A DNA stretch of 64,000 nucleotides from Chloroflexota bacterium (GCA_028873865.1 JAPPNI010000027.1:156972-220971), one strand, 5' to 3'. Positions 15,948-25,481 are shown, counted from the first letter of the stretch. Translations and numbers: made by a program. Notes: generated from the letters alone by a model not told the origin.

Positions 15948-17513
15948 ATGCAGCGTTCTCGGATCACAGGTGTGATGTTGGTCGGGCTGGGCGTGTTGAT
16001 CGGCTCGCTCACGTTTGGCGCGGTCTGGGCCGCGACGCAGATCGGCACGACGGACGTGCGGATCACGGCTGAGCGACTCGAGGACGGCCGCGTCGAACTC
16101 GGCTTGCAACAGCTCGGCGGGGGCGGCGTCTGGGGCGAGACGCAGCGGCCTGAGAACCGCTTTCTGGCGCCAGATGCCGAGGTCGGTGCGCTGCACCAGA
16201 GCGAGCCGATCACGATCGAGGTCGAGGTGGCGTCCCGCGAGGAGCGCGCCGCAACTGTCTACTACGACTATCTCGTTGACGCCGGCGCCGGCATCGGCGA
16301 GCGCTACAATTCCCGGTTCACCGACCCCGACCACCCCGAACTCGTACCGGGGCGCTTCCTCTGCGTGATCGATCCGAACGACGAGGGCATCGAGGCGCTC
16401 TGCGACGGACTCGAATCGAGCTATCGCGGACCAGTGGTACGGGTCGAACACGACGACTGGGACGACCTGCGCTCGGAGCTGCGGGCGCGAATGGCGGTGC
16501 AGGCGCCCGTCGCGATGCTGACCACGAGCGTGCCGACGACCATCCTGGCGCTCGAGGTGCGTGAGCAGGCCCGCAACCGGCCCTGGGTCACCTACTGGAT
16601 CGAGTTGCTCGACCAGCACGTGGCGCCGAGCGTTGCGCCATTCTGCCAGGTCACGCACAGCGGCACCCTGTTCGAGAACGAAGAGGACCTGTTCTGGGGT
16701 CTCTCGTCCGAAATCAGCGCAGCGGCCGCCGCACAACTCGGCGTCAGCCTCGACTTCAGTTCGCACAGTGAGGTCGCTGGCCAGGCAGCAGCGATCCGCG
16801 AATGCGTGGCCAGCGGCGCATCGGTGATCACGACCACCCTGGTCGAACCCGAGGTGCTGCTGCCAGCGATCGAGGAGGCGCTCGCCGCCGACATCCCGGT
16901 CGTCTCGTTCAACTCCGGCGTCAACGCGGCCGACCAGATCGGCACCGTGCTGCACATCGCGCTCGACGACCACGAGGCGGGCCGGATCGCGGGCGAGGAG
17001 TTCAACCGCCGCAAGATCAGGGGCACGGCGCTCTGCGTGATCCACGAGCCGAACAACATCGGCCTGCACGAGCGCTGCGAGGGCTTCGAGGAGACCTATC
17101 GAGGCGATGTCGAACGATGGTCGGCGGAGGATCCCGCGGCGGCGCGCAGCGAGCTCGCGGCTCGGCTGGACGAGGGCGACGTCAGGGCCACGCTGACGCT
17201 CTCCGTGCACAGCGCCTGGGACGCGCGGATCGTCAACAACCGCCGAGCTGAGCCCGTGCCGCTCGCGGCCTTTGGCTTCAGCGTCGGCCTGGCGCGTGGC
17301 GTGCTCGACGGCTCGGTGATGTTCACGATCCTCGATCACCCGGAACTGCAGGCCTACATGTCGACGGTCGCCGCGGTGATGACCGAGCGCTGGCGCCTCG
17401 ACCCTGTGACCTACTTCAACGGCATGTCTCTGCTGATCCGCCCGCAAATCGCGGACGCCGACTACATGCAGCGAGTCGTTGACGCGATGTACGCGGAACC
17501 TACCGGCGAGTGA
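15948..17513 (+). CDS. Signal-anchored periplasmic binding-protein-like protein with N-terminal DGRVE module
   Basis: The product has about 521 residues; ATG 15948 is preceded by GGAGGT. A single signal or anchor helix lies at 8-32 (TGVMLVGLGVLIGSLTFGAV). Next comes a roughly 60-residue beta module (DVRITAERLEDGRVELGLQQ...RPENRFLAPDAEVG), shared with the gene at 57624. The rest resembles a type-1 periplasmic binding fold with two related halves, including VISFNSG-type and DDHEAGRIAGEEF motifs typical of sugar-binding (Peripla_BP_4) proteins. No transporter genes adjoin it, so it may be a sensor or an orphan binding protein. Several Cys residues could form disulfides. The family call is fairly sure; the ligand is unknown. 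Confidence 0.72.
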   Translation: MQRSRITGVMLVGLGVLIGSLTFGAVWAATQIGTTDVRITAERLEDGRVELGLQQLGGGGVWGETQRPENRFLAPDAEVGALHQSEPITIEVEVASREERAATVYYDYLVDAGAGIGERYNSRFTDPDHPELVPGRFLCVIDPNDEGIEALCDGLESSYRGPVVRVEHDDWDDLRSELRARMAVQAPVAMLTTSVPTTILALEVREQARNRPWVTYWIELLDQHVAPSVAPFCQVTHSGTLFENEEDLFWGLSSEISAAAAAQLGVSLDFSSHSEVAGQAAAIRECVASGASVITTTLVEPEVLLPAIEEALAADIPVVSFNSGVNAADQIGTVLHIALDDHEAGRIAGEEFNRRKIRGTALCVIHEPNNIGLHERCEGFEETYRGDVERWSAEDPAAARSELAARLDEGDVRATLTLSVHSAWDARIVNNRRAEPVPLAAFGFSVGLARGVLDGSVMFTILDHPELQAYMSTVAAVMTERWRLDPVTYFNGMSLLIRPQIADADYMQRVVDAMYAEPTGE

Positions 17514-18321
17514 CTCGCAGACCGGCTCCGGCGGCCCAGCGCGGCGGCCGGAGCCGGCGCACGCGACGGAGATCTTCCCGCACTTCAAGCGCGAGTGCCG
17601 CCGATTGGCCCGCCGACCCGCAATCGACACCTGACTGCTTCGCTCCATGGGGGCTTCGATCACTTCGTGTCCACGCCAGGCCGGCACCCGGCGGATTGAG
17701 TGCACGTGTTCTCCGTGCCACCTGCCTCAGCCGTTCCTCCCTCCTCCTTACTGGACCTCCAGGTCCCCGCAGCCCGATGATCGCTCCTCTGACGAGCTCC
17801 GCCGGCGGACCGAACTGCACGTGATCAGTCAAGCCCTCGCGTGGGTAGTGGCGCGACCCGCCCCGTGCGTAGGCCGTACATTGGCGGCTGTGGCTTCCAC
17901 GGCCGCTGACGCCGGAAGATTGGAGCCGTGAACCCAGCCGAAGATCACGCTGCGAGTGAGCTCCTGCGGAAGCGCTCTGGACGACTAGGTCAGAAGACCG
18001 CAGCGGCCGACAGGGACGTGCCCTGACCCGGCGACGGACGCAGCGGCTGGGGACGGCACGATCAAACCTGCGGCGGGCGCCGTGGCGGTGCTGGGTGGTT
18101 CGCATCTTCAGCTTGGGGCTGAGAGGCCGATGAGGAACGACAGATTACGGACGCGTGACCGGAGACGACCGGACCGATCGCCCAGCGTCGATGCTGTCCA
18201 GTGCAAGACTCAGCGATCTGCCCGACCAACCCTCCGGCCCCAAGATTCGTGCAACGTGGGGTGCTCGACCGACAGATATCATCGCGCTAGCAGCGAGGTA
18301 CGCTGAGGAAGCGGAGGACCG
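17514..18321. other. Non-coding or degenerate stretch of about 800 bases
   Basis: No frame here shows a recognisable product, a good ribosome binding site or coding-like codon use. It lies between the binding-protein gene and the mcrBC pair. The last bases contain the strong Shine-Dalgarno GCGGAGGA of mcrB. It probably contains the mcrBC promoter, but no clear consensus is visible. Confidence 0.4.
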
Positions 18322-20703
18322 ATGGGCTCCCGACAGGTCAACGCCGAACCGGTCTATGCGGCGGCCGCCGAGTGGGTCGAACGCTGTCTCCAGCGGGATG
18401 ACTCACTTTTCACTCCCGGTCGCGAGATCTGGTCCGCTCGCTTGCTCAGCGAACTGCGGTCGCGCTTCGGTGATCAGCCGGACGAGACGCCGGGGAGGGC
18501 GTTTCTGGAGAAGCTGTCGCGACAGCTCGAGGGCGCGCCGGCGCCCGTGGTGCAGTTGATGGGCGAAGCGCTCTACGTGCACTTCCTGATCGTCTGGACG
18601 CAAGACGCGACGACGGAGCGCCGGCGTATCGAGGAGGTCCTCAGCTTGTCGCCCGAACCGGTGCAGATCCCGCCGCAGCTGGTTGACGGCCTCACACCCG
18701 GCCTGGCCGGGGTTGGCCAGGCCTATCATCGCCAGCGCCCGTTCGGACTCGCGGTGATCATCGAGTTCGCCGAGCAACTCAAGCAGCGGACCCCAGGCGA
18801 ACAACAACGATTGCTCGCCGACCCCTGGGCGTTCAAGGACTTCTTGCTGAGCCTCGAACCCCGGAGTCAACTCCTGCGCGAACGACCCCACTGGGGAGGC
18901 GCCCAGCGGCATGCGCTGCTGCATCTCGTCCACCCAGACTCGTTCGAGCCGATCGTCAGTCTCAATCACAAGCAGATGATCGCCTCGGCCTTCAGTCGGT
19001 CGCACGAGGTCCCGGTTGAGGATGTCGACCGCCGGCTCGGCGAGATCCGCGCTCGTCTGGAGGCCTCAACCCACGGCGAGAGCTTCGACTTCTACCGTCG
19101 CGACATCCGCCAGCGCTGGGACGACGACTACCAGGCCGACCAGTGGGATGAGTTGGTCGCAAGGGCTCGCTCCTTCCTCGATTCCGGCAGGCTGGAACTC
19201 GACGAGAACGACTACAAGCTTGCCATCGCCGCCCGGCTCGCCGACGCGCGGGCAGCGGTGCTGGCGGGGTCGAACGACTGGCCGAAGCGGGTCAAGACCG
19301 GCATCGGCAAGGACAACAACTTGATCTTCCGTTTGCAGCTCGCCAGATTCCGAGACTGGGTGGACGAGTCCCCGGAGCAGGCGCTCAGCGCACTGGAGGC
19401 GCTCTGGACCGGCGTCGACGTTGCCGCGCCAGATCGGATCCGGCGGTTCGCGGAGTTGCTGCCCGGCTCGGCCAGCGGCGGCGTGGCGGTCCGGACGACA
19501 CTGGCCTCGGTGCTGTTGATGGGTCTCGATGCCCGCAACTATCCGCCCTACCAGAAGACCTTGTTCGCCAAGGCCTACGACATTAGCGGATACGATCCGC
19601 CGGAAGGCGATCAGGACGAGGCCGCGCAGTACCACCATGCGCTTGGATTCCTCGACCGGTTCATCGAAGCGGCGTCCGAGCGCGGCCTCCAGTTGCGCCA
19701 CCGGCTCGATGCGCAGTCGGTTGTCTGGGGTGTCTTTCGTTCGACCGAGCAGCCGCCGGGCACGCCCGAACCCGTCGGGCCGGCAGATCTTGAGGAGCTG
19801 GCCGACCAGTTGAACCTGCCTCGCGAGTTCCTGGAGGAGATCGAGCTGCTGCTTGAAGACAAGCGTCAGGTGATCTTCCAGGGACCGCCCGGCACCGGCA
19901 AGACCTTCGTCGCGCAACAACTAGCGCACTGCCTCGCCGGGGCGGAAGAGCGCGTGACGCTGATCCAGTTCCACCCGTCCTATGCCTACGAGGACTTCGT
20001 CCAGGGCTACCGTCCGGCATTGGTCAACGGACAGCCGAGCTTTGAGCTCAGAAGCGGTCCCCTGCTGCTGGCCGCCGAGGCGGCGCGCGCTGAGCCCGAG
20101 GCGAAGCACTTCCTGGTCATCGATGAACTCAACCGCGGCAACCTGGCCAAGGTGTTCGGAGAGCTCTACTTCCTCCTGGAGTACCGCGATCGGGACATTC
20201 GCCTGCAGTACTCAAGCGATGCAGCGGCGCGCTTCTCACTGACCGAGAACCTCTACATCATCGGCACGATGAACACCGCCGACCGCTCGATCGCGCTGGT
20301 CGATCTCGCCCTGCGCCGCCGCTTCCACTTCGTAGAGTTCCATCCGGACCGCTGGCCGATCCAGGGACACCTGCGTCGCTGGCTGGAGCGCCACGATCTC
20401 GCCAACATGAGCTGGGTGGCGGATATCGTCGACCTCGCGAACGAGCGGCTGAGCGACGACCGCCACGCGGCGATCGGACCAAGCCACTTCATGAAGCCTG
20501 GCCTCGACAACGAGGCGGTCGAGCGCACCTGGAGGCACAGCGTCCTGCCCTACCTGGAGGAACGGCTCTTGGGCAGCGCCGAACGGATCGACGAGTTCGC
20601 GCTCAACCGGCTGCGTGACCAGGCCGCTCGGCGCGCGACGGCTGAGCCGGATCCGGCATCGACACCGGAGGAGCAGGCTGCGGCAGCCGACGCCGCCGAA
20701 TGA
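18322..20703 (+). CDS. mcrB: McrB-like AAA+ NTPase of a McrBC-type restriction system
   Basis: The protein has 793 residues with GGAGG upstream of the ATG. The N-terminal 480 residues are a large variable region, presumably specificity-related, with no recognised fold. The C-terminal AAA+ domain has Walker A GPPGTGKT (521-528), the segment QFHPSYAYEDFVQGYRP, Walker B LVIDELNRGNLAKVFGEL near 598 and the McrB signature GTMNTADRS near 646. McrB-type motors translocate on modified DNA and activate the partner nuclease McrC, which directly follows with an ATGA overlap. It is therefore a defence module inside the mobile element. The N-terminal domain differs from E. coli McrB, so the recognised modification cannot be predicted. 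Confidence 0.93.
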   Translation: MGSRQVNAEPVYAAAAEWVERCLQRDDSLFTPGREIWSARLLSELRSRFGDQPDETPGRAFLEKLSRQLEGAPAPVVQLMGEALYVHFLIVWTQDATTERRRIEEVLSLSPEPVQIPPQLVDGLTPGLAGVGQAYHRQRPFGLAVIIEFAEQLKQRTPGEQQRLLADPWAFKDFLLSLEPRSQLLRERPHWGGAQRHALLHLVHPDSFEPIVSLNHKQMIASAFSRSHEVPVEDVDRRLGEIRARLEASTHGESFDFYRRDIRQRWDDDYQADQWDELVARARSFLDSGRLELDENDYKLAIAARLADARAAVLAGSNDWPKRVKTGIGKDNNLIFRLQLARFRDWVDESPEQALSALEALWTGVDVAAPDRIRRFAELLPGSASGGVAVRTTLASVLLMGLDARNYPPYQKTLFAKAYDISGYDPPEGDQDEAAQYHHALGFLDRFIEAASERGLQLRHRLDAQSVVWGVFRSTEQPPGTPEPVGPADLEELADQLNLPREFLEEIELLLEDKRQVIFQGPPGTGKTFVAQQLAHCLAGAEERVTLIQFHPSYAYEDFVQGYRPALVNGQPSFELRSGPLLLAAEAARAEPEAKHFLVIDELNRGNLAKVFGELYFLLEYRDRDIRLQYSSDAAARFSLTENLYIIGTMNTADRSIALVDLALRRRFHFVEFHPDRWPIQGHLRRWLERHDLANMSWVADIVDLANERLSDDRHAAIGPSHFMKPGLDNEAVERTWRHSVLPYLEERLLGSAERIDEFALNRLRDQAARRATAEPDPASTPEEQAAAADAAE

Positions 20704-21932
20704 CGACCAGGCTCGATCTCAAGGAGTATGCGCCGGTCGACTGCACGCTGGCGCCGGAGCAGCTCGACCTGCTGCTCCGGCATCAAAGCGAGCTTGATCT
20801 CTCGATCGAACTCACCCAAAACGACGGCGGCGCCGTTCGGCTCACGGCCGGCTCGACGGTCGGCGCCGTGGAGATCGGCGACCTGTCCATCTCGATCGAG
20901 CCGAAGATCGGCATCGACCAGCTGCTCTCGCTGGCCTGCTACGCGATCGGCGTGGTCAAGCCCCAGGACCAGCGACTCTTCGACTTCGAAGAGCGCCGAT
21001 CGCTACCCGACACCCTCGCGCTGGCATTGGCCTCCGCCGCGCGGCGAGCCTTCGATCAGGGACTGCTGCACGGCTACCGGACAGAAGAGCAAGCCCTGCA
21101 GACGGTCCGCGGCCGCATCCGGATCGCGGAGCAACTGCGCCGGCGCTTCGGCGCGGGGCTGCCGGTCGAGCTGCGCTTCGATGAGTTCACCGACGACATC
21201 CTCGAACACCAACTCGTGCGCGCGGCCGTCGTGCGGCTCGGCGCGATGCGGCTCCGCGCCCCTGAGTCGCGCCGGGAGTTGGGCTGGGTGGCGGCGATGT
21301 TGGAGCAGGTCTCGGCGGTCGAGTTCAGACCGAACGACGTGCCCGATGTCCGCTTCGACCGCCTCAACGGGCACTACCGCGCCGTGGTCGGGCTGGCCCG
21401 CCTCATGCTGCGTCACGGCGCCTACGAATCCGGCCGCGGACGCGTCCGCGCATCAGGCTTCCTGGTTGACATGAACCGGCTGTTTCAGGAGTTCCTGACC
21501 GTCGCCTTGCGTGAATCGCTCGGGGTATCCGAGCAGGCGCTCCGCGCCGATCGCCAGCTGCCCGAGATCTGGCTGGACGAGGGTGACCAACTACGGCTCA
21601 AGCCGGACCTGTCCTGGTGGGACGGCCCGACCTGCAGCTTCGTCGGCGACGCCAAGTACAAGCGGCTCGCCGACTCGTCCGCCCCCAACGCCGACCTCTA
21701 CCAGCTGCTGGCCTACGCCACGGCGCTCGATCTGCCGGGCGGCCTGCTGGTCTACGCCGCCGGCGAAACGGAGCCGGCGTCGTTTCACATCCGGCATGCG
21801 GCTCGGCGCCTTGAGGTCGTCTCGCTCGACCTGTCCGGGTCGCTGGAAACGGTGCTCGAGCGAGTCGGCCAGGTGGCCGAGCGAGTGCGCGTGCTGCGCG
21901 AGGAGGCGCGCCGACAGCGGTGTGCCGCGTAA
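20700..21932 (+). CDS. mcrC: McrC-like nuclease subunit of the McrBC-type system
   Basis: The protein has 410 residues and its ATG overlaps the mcrB stop. The N-terminal half has the McrC beta-rich module (IGDLSISIEPKIGIDQLLSL). The C-terminal half carries the PD-(D/E)XK nuclease core: LKPDLSWWD at about 301-309 and GDAKYKR at about 314-320, with Asp, Asp and Lys as catalytic residues. A later Tyr-Gln (DLYQLLAYA) fits the usual helix after the core. In the family, McrC cleaves DNA only with the McrB motor. All catalytic positions look intact, so the system is probably active. Confidence 0.93.
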   Translation: MTTRLDLKEYAPVDCTLAPEQLDLLLRHQSELDLSIELTQNDGGAVRLTAGSTVGAVEIGDLSISIEPKIGIDQLLSLACYAIGVVKPQDQRLFDFEERRSLPDTLALALASAARRAFDQGLLHGYRTEEQALQTVRGRIRIAEQLRRRFGAGLPVELRFDEFTDDILEHQLVRAAVVRLGAMRLRAPESRRELGWVAAMLEQVSAVEFRPNDVPDVRFDRLNGHYRAVVGLARLMLRHGAYESGRGRVRASGFLVDMNRLFQEFLTVALRESLGVSEQALRADRQLPEIWLDEGDQLRLKPDLSWWDGPTCSFVGDAKYKRLADSSAPNADLYQLLAYATALDLPGGLLVYAAGETEPASFHIRHAARRLEVVSLDLSGSLETVLERVGQVAERVRVLREEARRQRCAA

Positions 21933-21980
21933 CGAGCCCGGCGTCGCTCCGAGTCGAACACAGGAACCATGGCCCCGCGT

Positions 21981-22227
21981 TCAGTCTGCCTCCGACCGCG
22001 CGAGCAGCACTGGCTGCGAGACCTGGCAGGTCTCGCATCAGAAGGCGCAGCAGAGTACGACGGGGTCACCAAAGAAGGTCCGCCCGCTCCAGCGTGACCG
22101 TGTGGCCCCAGGCACCGAGTTCGCCTTTGGCGCGTACGGCCAACAGCGACAGGCCGTTCGGCCGGCACGCGGTCTGCGGTTCCGCCCGGGCCAACGCCGT
22201 GTCGACGTGATCAGCCGCGATCATCAT
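21981..22227 (-). pseudogene. Decayed copy of the small CETC protein gene
   Basis: From ATG 22227 the frame reads MMIAADHVDTALARAEPQTA and aligns with the intact gene at 25555-25812 through GELGAWGHTVTLERA. The alignment then shifts frame, continues as TFFGDPVVLCCAF, hits an in-frame TGA where the intact copy has Trp, and resumes as CETCQVSQPVLLARSEA. One frameshift and one nonsense mutation make it a pseudogene. It lies just 3' of mcrC on the opposite strand. Confidence 0.8.
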
Positions 22228-22277
22228 CGCGCCTCTGGCGACGGAGTCGAGGTCGCCGCTGGAACGGGGCCAAGCAG

Positions 22278-22370
22278 GCTGAGCGGAGTTCGCGACCGAG
22301 TCCTGCAACTGAGCGAGTGAGCTCCAGCGTCGGCTCCTGCGTCAGAGGCCGGTTGGGGCAGTTCGGCCGG
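22278..22370. repeat. Dispersed repeat flanking the LRR gene, copy A
   Basis: About 93 bases here match 24795-24889 closely, including CTGAGCGAGTGAG and CTCCTGCGTCA. On the plus strand both copies end a frame with LSE and a stop; on the minus strand both contain PLTQEPTL. The two copies flank the LRR lipoprotein gene in direct orientation. Neither strand gives a recognised product. Confidence 0.65.
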
Positions 22371-22754
22371 GCGGGTGCGGTTGTCGGCGGCGGTCGGTTC
22401 AAGTCAGAACTGGTTGCCGGCCCGGCCGGGGTCGCCGTGGGCGGTAGCTTCGCCACCCCGGCCGGGCCAGTCACACTGCGCTTGCGCGTGGCCCGGGCCG
22501 CCTCACGTTGAGCGTCGCCGCCTGCCCTGGCGTGAGCGGGGTCGGCCTCGGTCAGCATCAACGTCGCCCGCCGCTCCCAACCGCCGTGCACCCAGACCTC
22601 CCTCGCCTATCGGACCAATGCTCCTCCATGATCACACCACCACTGCTCAGCAGGCCGGGAGAGGGATGCCATGCCGTGACAGCCTCGGCCTCTTGGTGGG
22701 TTGGTAGGGTTGAACGGGAAGCGGCCCGCGCCGATATCGGAAACGAGGCCGACG
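22371..22754. other. Intergenic stretch before the LRR lipoprotein gene
   Basis: No recognisable gene is present. Short frames lack ribosome binding sites. A TTG at 22701 and another at 22710 are in frame with the lipoprotein gene and could extend it, but the signal peptide begins properly at GTG 22755. Confidence 0.4.
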
Positions 22755-24587
22755 GTGCATTGGCCCGCTCCATGGTTCGCTGCGCTCCTGCTCTGCGTCC
22801 TGGCGCTCGCCGCCTGCGCTGACGAGATCGAAACCTGGCACCCGCCGCCAGAACTCGGCATCTGCGCGCGCACGCCGGCGCTGCGCGACGCCATCGTTGC
22901 TCAGATCGACGGCGTACACAGCTGCGCCGACATTGATGCGGACGACCTCGCCGCAATCCGACAGCTCGACCTCAGCGATCGCGGGATCGCGGCGCTCCGG
23001 GCCGACGACTTCTCGGGATTGACCCGCCTGCGCGAGTTGCGTCTCAACGGAAACGCGCTGCGCTCGTTGCCCAACGGCCTCTTCGAAGGGCTGGCGCTGC
23101 TGCGTGTGGTGCACCTGCACGACAATCCGGGTTCGCCGTTCGCGCTGCCGGTCGAGCTCCGCTTGGTACAGCGCGAAGGGGAACGACTGCTCTATCTCGG
23201 CCTGCCGCTGCGCCCGCCCTCGCGGGTCGTTGCGCATCTTGAGGGCGAGGGCGTGGTGCTCGCGCACTTCGCCGCCGTGATCGAGGCAGGCAACTACGTC
23301 AGCGCCGAGACCACGGTCGGGCCCCGCCGCGGCTCAGCGGGGACGGTGCGGGTCCAGCGCGTCGCCGCCGATCGGGAGTCGCGCGACTGCGGCCGTGAAC
23401 CGTGCTGGACCGGGATCCGGCTCGTTCCCGACAGCGCTCCCGTAGCGGTGGCCGCGCTGCCCGGCGACGGTGAACCGCCCGAGGGTCTGCCGACCCTGGT
23501 GCTGCGCGTTGATTCCCAATCGTTCACGCTCGACGCCGTGGTCGAACGGGGCGTGATCACCGGCTCGGGCGGGTGGCGCTACTACCTGTACGCCGAACGC
23601 CCCGATGACTCCAAGCTCAGCGGAACATGCACCGTGACTGAGTACACGACGGTGACACATGGCGGACGCGGGACGAGCGGGTCGCATGACTACGAAGGTC
23701 AATGCCGGCTGGCGATAGGCAGCGGATCGAGCACTCCCGCGTACCAGCTGCCGCTGCACCGGATCGGGGCGGGCGCGGGACACGAACCCGGCTCGAAGCC
23801 ACGCAGCGGGAACCCATGCGGGGCTCCAGCCGATCTGCGGCTCGTGGCCGACGCCGTCAGCTTCGCTGAGGCCGAGCGGGTCGACGTCGTGTCGTTTGAT
23901 GCCGAGCGCCGCTGCTACTACTACCTCACGGTCGCACAGGATCCCAACCGCGACGCGCCGTTCCGCTTCGCTGATGGCGATTCCTGCGTCGTCGAGGCGG
24001 TCGACCGCCGGGTGTCCGCGAGGGGCTGCGCGGAACTGGTCTGGTGGGGCGGTTGGGGCTTCGGCGGGATCAACTCGTTGGCCGAGGCGCGCGCCGACGC
24101 AATGCTCAGTCGTCCGTACGTGACCGGCGAGGAGGACCGCAAGCGCCTGGCGACGATCGCCGCCTGCGCGACCCTGCCGGACGTGTCGCTGGCGCTGGAC
24201 GAGGAATCGTTCCGCGAGTCCCCCATCCACTACCGCTCTGTGAGCGATGCACAAGGACTCTGCGAACTGACGATTACGGCCCTCGCCCCACCGGACGCGC
24301 TCGCCACGGGCGAGCGCTGCATGGTCTCCGCCGAGTTTGCTCTGGTCAGTTCCTTCAATGCGGTGCCGACTCGGCGGTCGGGCGCCTGCGAGCGGATTGC
24401 GCACTCGGCCAGCTGGTCGCAGGCGAGCGGAGACCGCTGGAGCAATGAAGAGGTGAGCCTCGCCTGGGCGAGCTACGTTGCCTACCTGGAATCCCTCAGC
24501 GAGGCTGACTGGCAGCGGCTGCTTGACGATCACTTCTGCATCGACGATGTCTGCTCGCAGCTGCCCCCCAACCCGCGCGGCGAGTAG
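22755..24587 (+). CDS. Leucine-rich-repeat lipoprotein with three Cys-containing repeats
   Basis: The product has about 610 residues from GTG 22755. A lipoprotein signal ends in LALAAC, so it is probably a surface lipoprotein. Residues 60-120 hold leucine-rich repeats (IRQLDLSDRGIAAL, LRELRLNGNALRSLPNGLF). The remainder contains three imperfect repeats of 63-69 residues at about 249-317, 363-425 and 478-545. Each starts with an S-F pair (VDSQSF, ADAVSF, DEESF) and ends in a cysteine after a matching internal cysteine. LRR proteins often mediate adhesion. The gene is isolated, flanked by direct copies of a short repeat and by decayed genes. The LRR and lipobox are clear; the repeats are a new observation. 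Confidence 0.75.
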   Translation: MHWPAPWFAALLLCVLALAACADEIETWHPPPELGICARTPALRDAIVAQIDGVHSCADIDADDLAAIRQLDLSDRGIAALRADDFSGLTRLRELRLNGNALRSLPNGLFEGLALLRVVHLHDNPGSPFALPVELRLVQREGERLLYLGLPLRPPSRVVAHLEGEGVVLAHFAAVIEAGNYVSAETTVGPRRGSAGTVRVQRVAADRESRDCGREPCWTGIRLVPDSAPVAVAALPGDGEPPEGLPTLVLRVDSQSFTLDAVVERGVITGSGGWRYYLYAERPDDSKLSGTCTVTEYTTVTHGGRGTSGSHDYEGQCRLAIGSGSSTPAYQLPLHRIGAGAGHEPGSKPRSGNPCGAPADLRLVADAVSFAEAERVDVVSFDAERRCYYYLTVAQDPNRDAPFRFADGDSCVVEAVDRRVSARGCAELVWWGGWGFGGINSLAEARADAMLSRPYVTGEEDRKRLATIAACATLPDVSLALDEESFRESPIHYRSVSDAQGLCELTITALAPPDALATGERCMVSAEFALVSSFNAVPTRRSGACERIAHSASWSQASGDRWSNEEVSLAWASYVAYLESLSEADWQRLLDDHFCIDDVCSQLPPNPRGE

Positions 24588-25038
24588 CGTCGCTCCCGCT
24601 CCCTGCCGCGCCGCGTGCACTCGCATCTCGGTTGCTGGTCCGTCTGCCAGCAGGGCTCGGTGAGGCTGGCGAACGGCACGGACCGCTGCCGCCGGACGAG
24701 AGTCGTCAGCCAGGCGTGCGGGGACCATTGTCCCTGGCGGCCTGCAGACCGGACGGAAGGGACACGACCAGGCCATGCTCGACGAGCAGGCGCGGGCTGA
24801 GCGCGGACCTGGACCGGCTCCTGCGGCTGAGCGAGTGAGTCGCCGAGCGTTGGTTCCTGCGTCAACGGCCGGGCGGGGCCGGTTCGGCTATGCGGCGGCC
24901 GCATCGAGGTTGGCGGGCTGGGCTGCCGGAGAGGACATGGACATTGGCGGATGTGCGCGACGATGTCGGGACACCGACCAAGGACCGAGCACTGGGACCG
25001 GGACCGCCTCCATGGCTCCGTTGGCGCCGGAAGGTTCC
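24588..25038. other. Degenerate region after the LRR gene
   Basis: No intact gene is seen. It contains the second copy of the flanking repeat (24795-24889). The frames here are short, overlap on both strands and look like worn-down sequence. Confidence 0.4.
24795..24889. repeat. Dispersed repeat flanking the LRR gene, copy B
   Basis: This is the direct-orientation partner of 22278-22370. The shared core includes GCTGAGCGCGGA, CTGCGGCTGAGCGAGTGAG and TTCCTGCGTCAACGGCCGG. Together with the duplicated CETC gene it indicates that the DNA on both sides of the LRR gene derives from one duplicated segment. Confidence 0.65.
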
Positions 25039-25081
25039 CGCCGCACCCATCCCCGGGTGATCACGGTCGACGCATGGCCCA
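25039..25081 (+). pseudogene. Short remnant of the HTH/coiled-coil family
   Basis: The frame reads RRTHPRVITVDAWP, matching the conserved PHRTYPQVVTVEALP segment of the gene at 14479. Nothing before or after it in frame continues the match. It is a small but distinctive relic. Confidence 0.5.
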
Positions 25082-25092
25082 GACTCAGGACT

Positions 25093-25481
25093 TCAGCTAC
25101 AGGTAAACGAACAACTGACCCGCCCCTGGGCCCTGTCCTGGCGGAACTCGACCCTGTCCGATCTCGACTTGATCATCTGTGAGAGCTGCTTGTACCCGTG
25201 GATGCGGTTTCGAAGGCCGGATCCAACGGCCGCAGCGCATCGCCGACCGCGCCGAGGAATGCCCAACCGTCGTCCGGTATCGTCCGGTCCTCGGCGGGCT
25301 CCACGACCGCGGTCCAATCGCCGGCGTGCGCATGCAGCGCGCGCTTCCCACCCGACAGCTCCGGCCTGGTCCAGTAGCCAGAGATGCGTCGCGTCGTCAG
25401 CACGCCGTACTTGGCCGCTTCGGCGAGCACCTGTTCCAGCAGGGCCGGTTCGCCATCGTCGCCGCCAACCAGCAAGGCCAT
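25093..25481 (-). pseudogene. NYN/LabA-like ribonuclease gene, internally deleted and frameshifted
   Basis: From ATG 25481 the product starts as ALLVGGDDGEPALLEQVLAE, then KYGVLTTRRISGYWTRPEL and LHAHA, the N-terminal half of an NYN (PIN-like) nuclease of the LabA type. The catalytic middle of the domain is missing. The frame jumps to DDGWAFLGAVGDALRPLDPAF, the C-terminal OST-HTH-like region, and a +1 shift is needed to continue as RIHGYKQLSQMIKSRSDRVEF, typical of the family end. A large in-frame deletion plus a frameshift make it non-functional. The normal first Asp of the IDGDN motif is also a Gly. It lies just downstream of the CETC gene on the same strand. Confidence 0.75.

Noticed and set aside
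15813..17705. A 630-codon minus-strand frame over the binding-protein gene
   Set aside because: The plus-strand product has a signal anchor and a recognisable fold. The minus frame gives His/Asp/Arg-rich sequence typical of an antisense shadow in GC-rich DNA.
17500..18105. A 201-codon minus-strand frame between the binding protein and mcrB
   Set aside because: It overlaps the end of the binding-protein gene, is Arg-rich without a domain and lacks a ribosome binding site.
23334..24776. A 480-codon minus-strand frame opposite the LRR lipoprotein
   Set aside because: The plus strand has a lipobox, LRRs and repeats. The antisense frame has no domain and no credible start.
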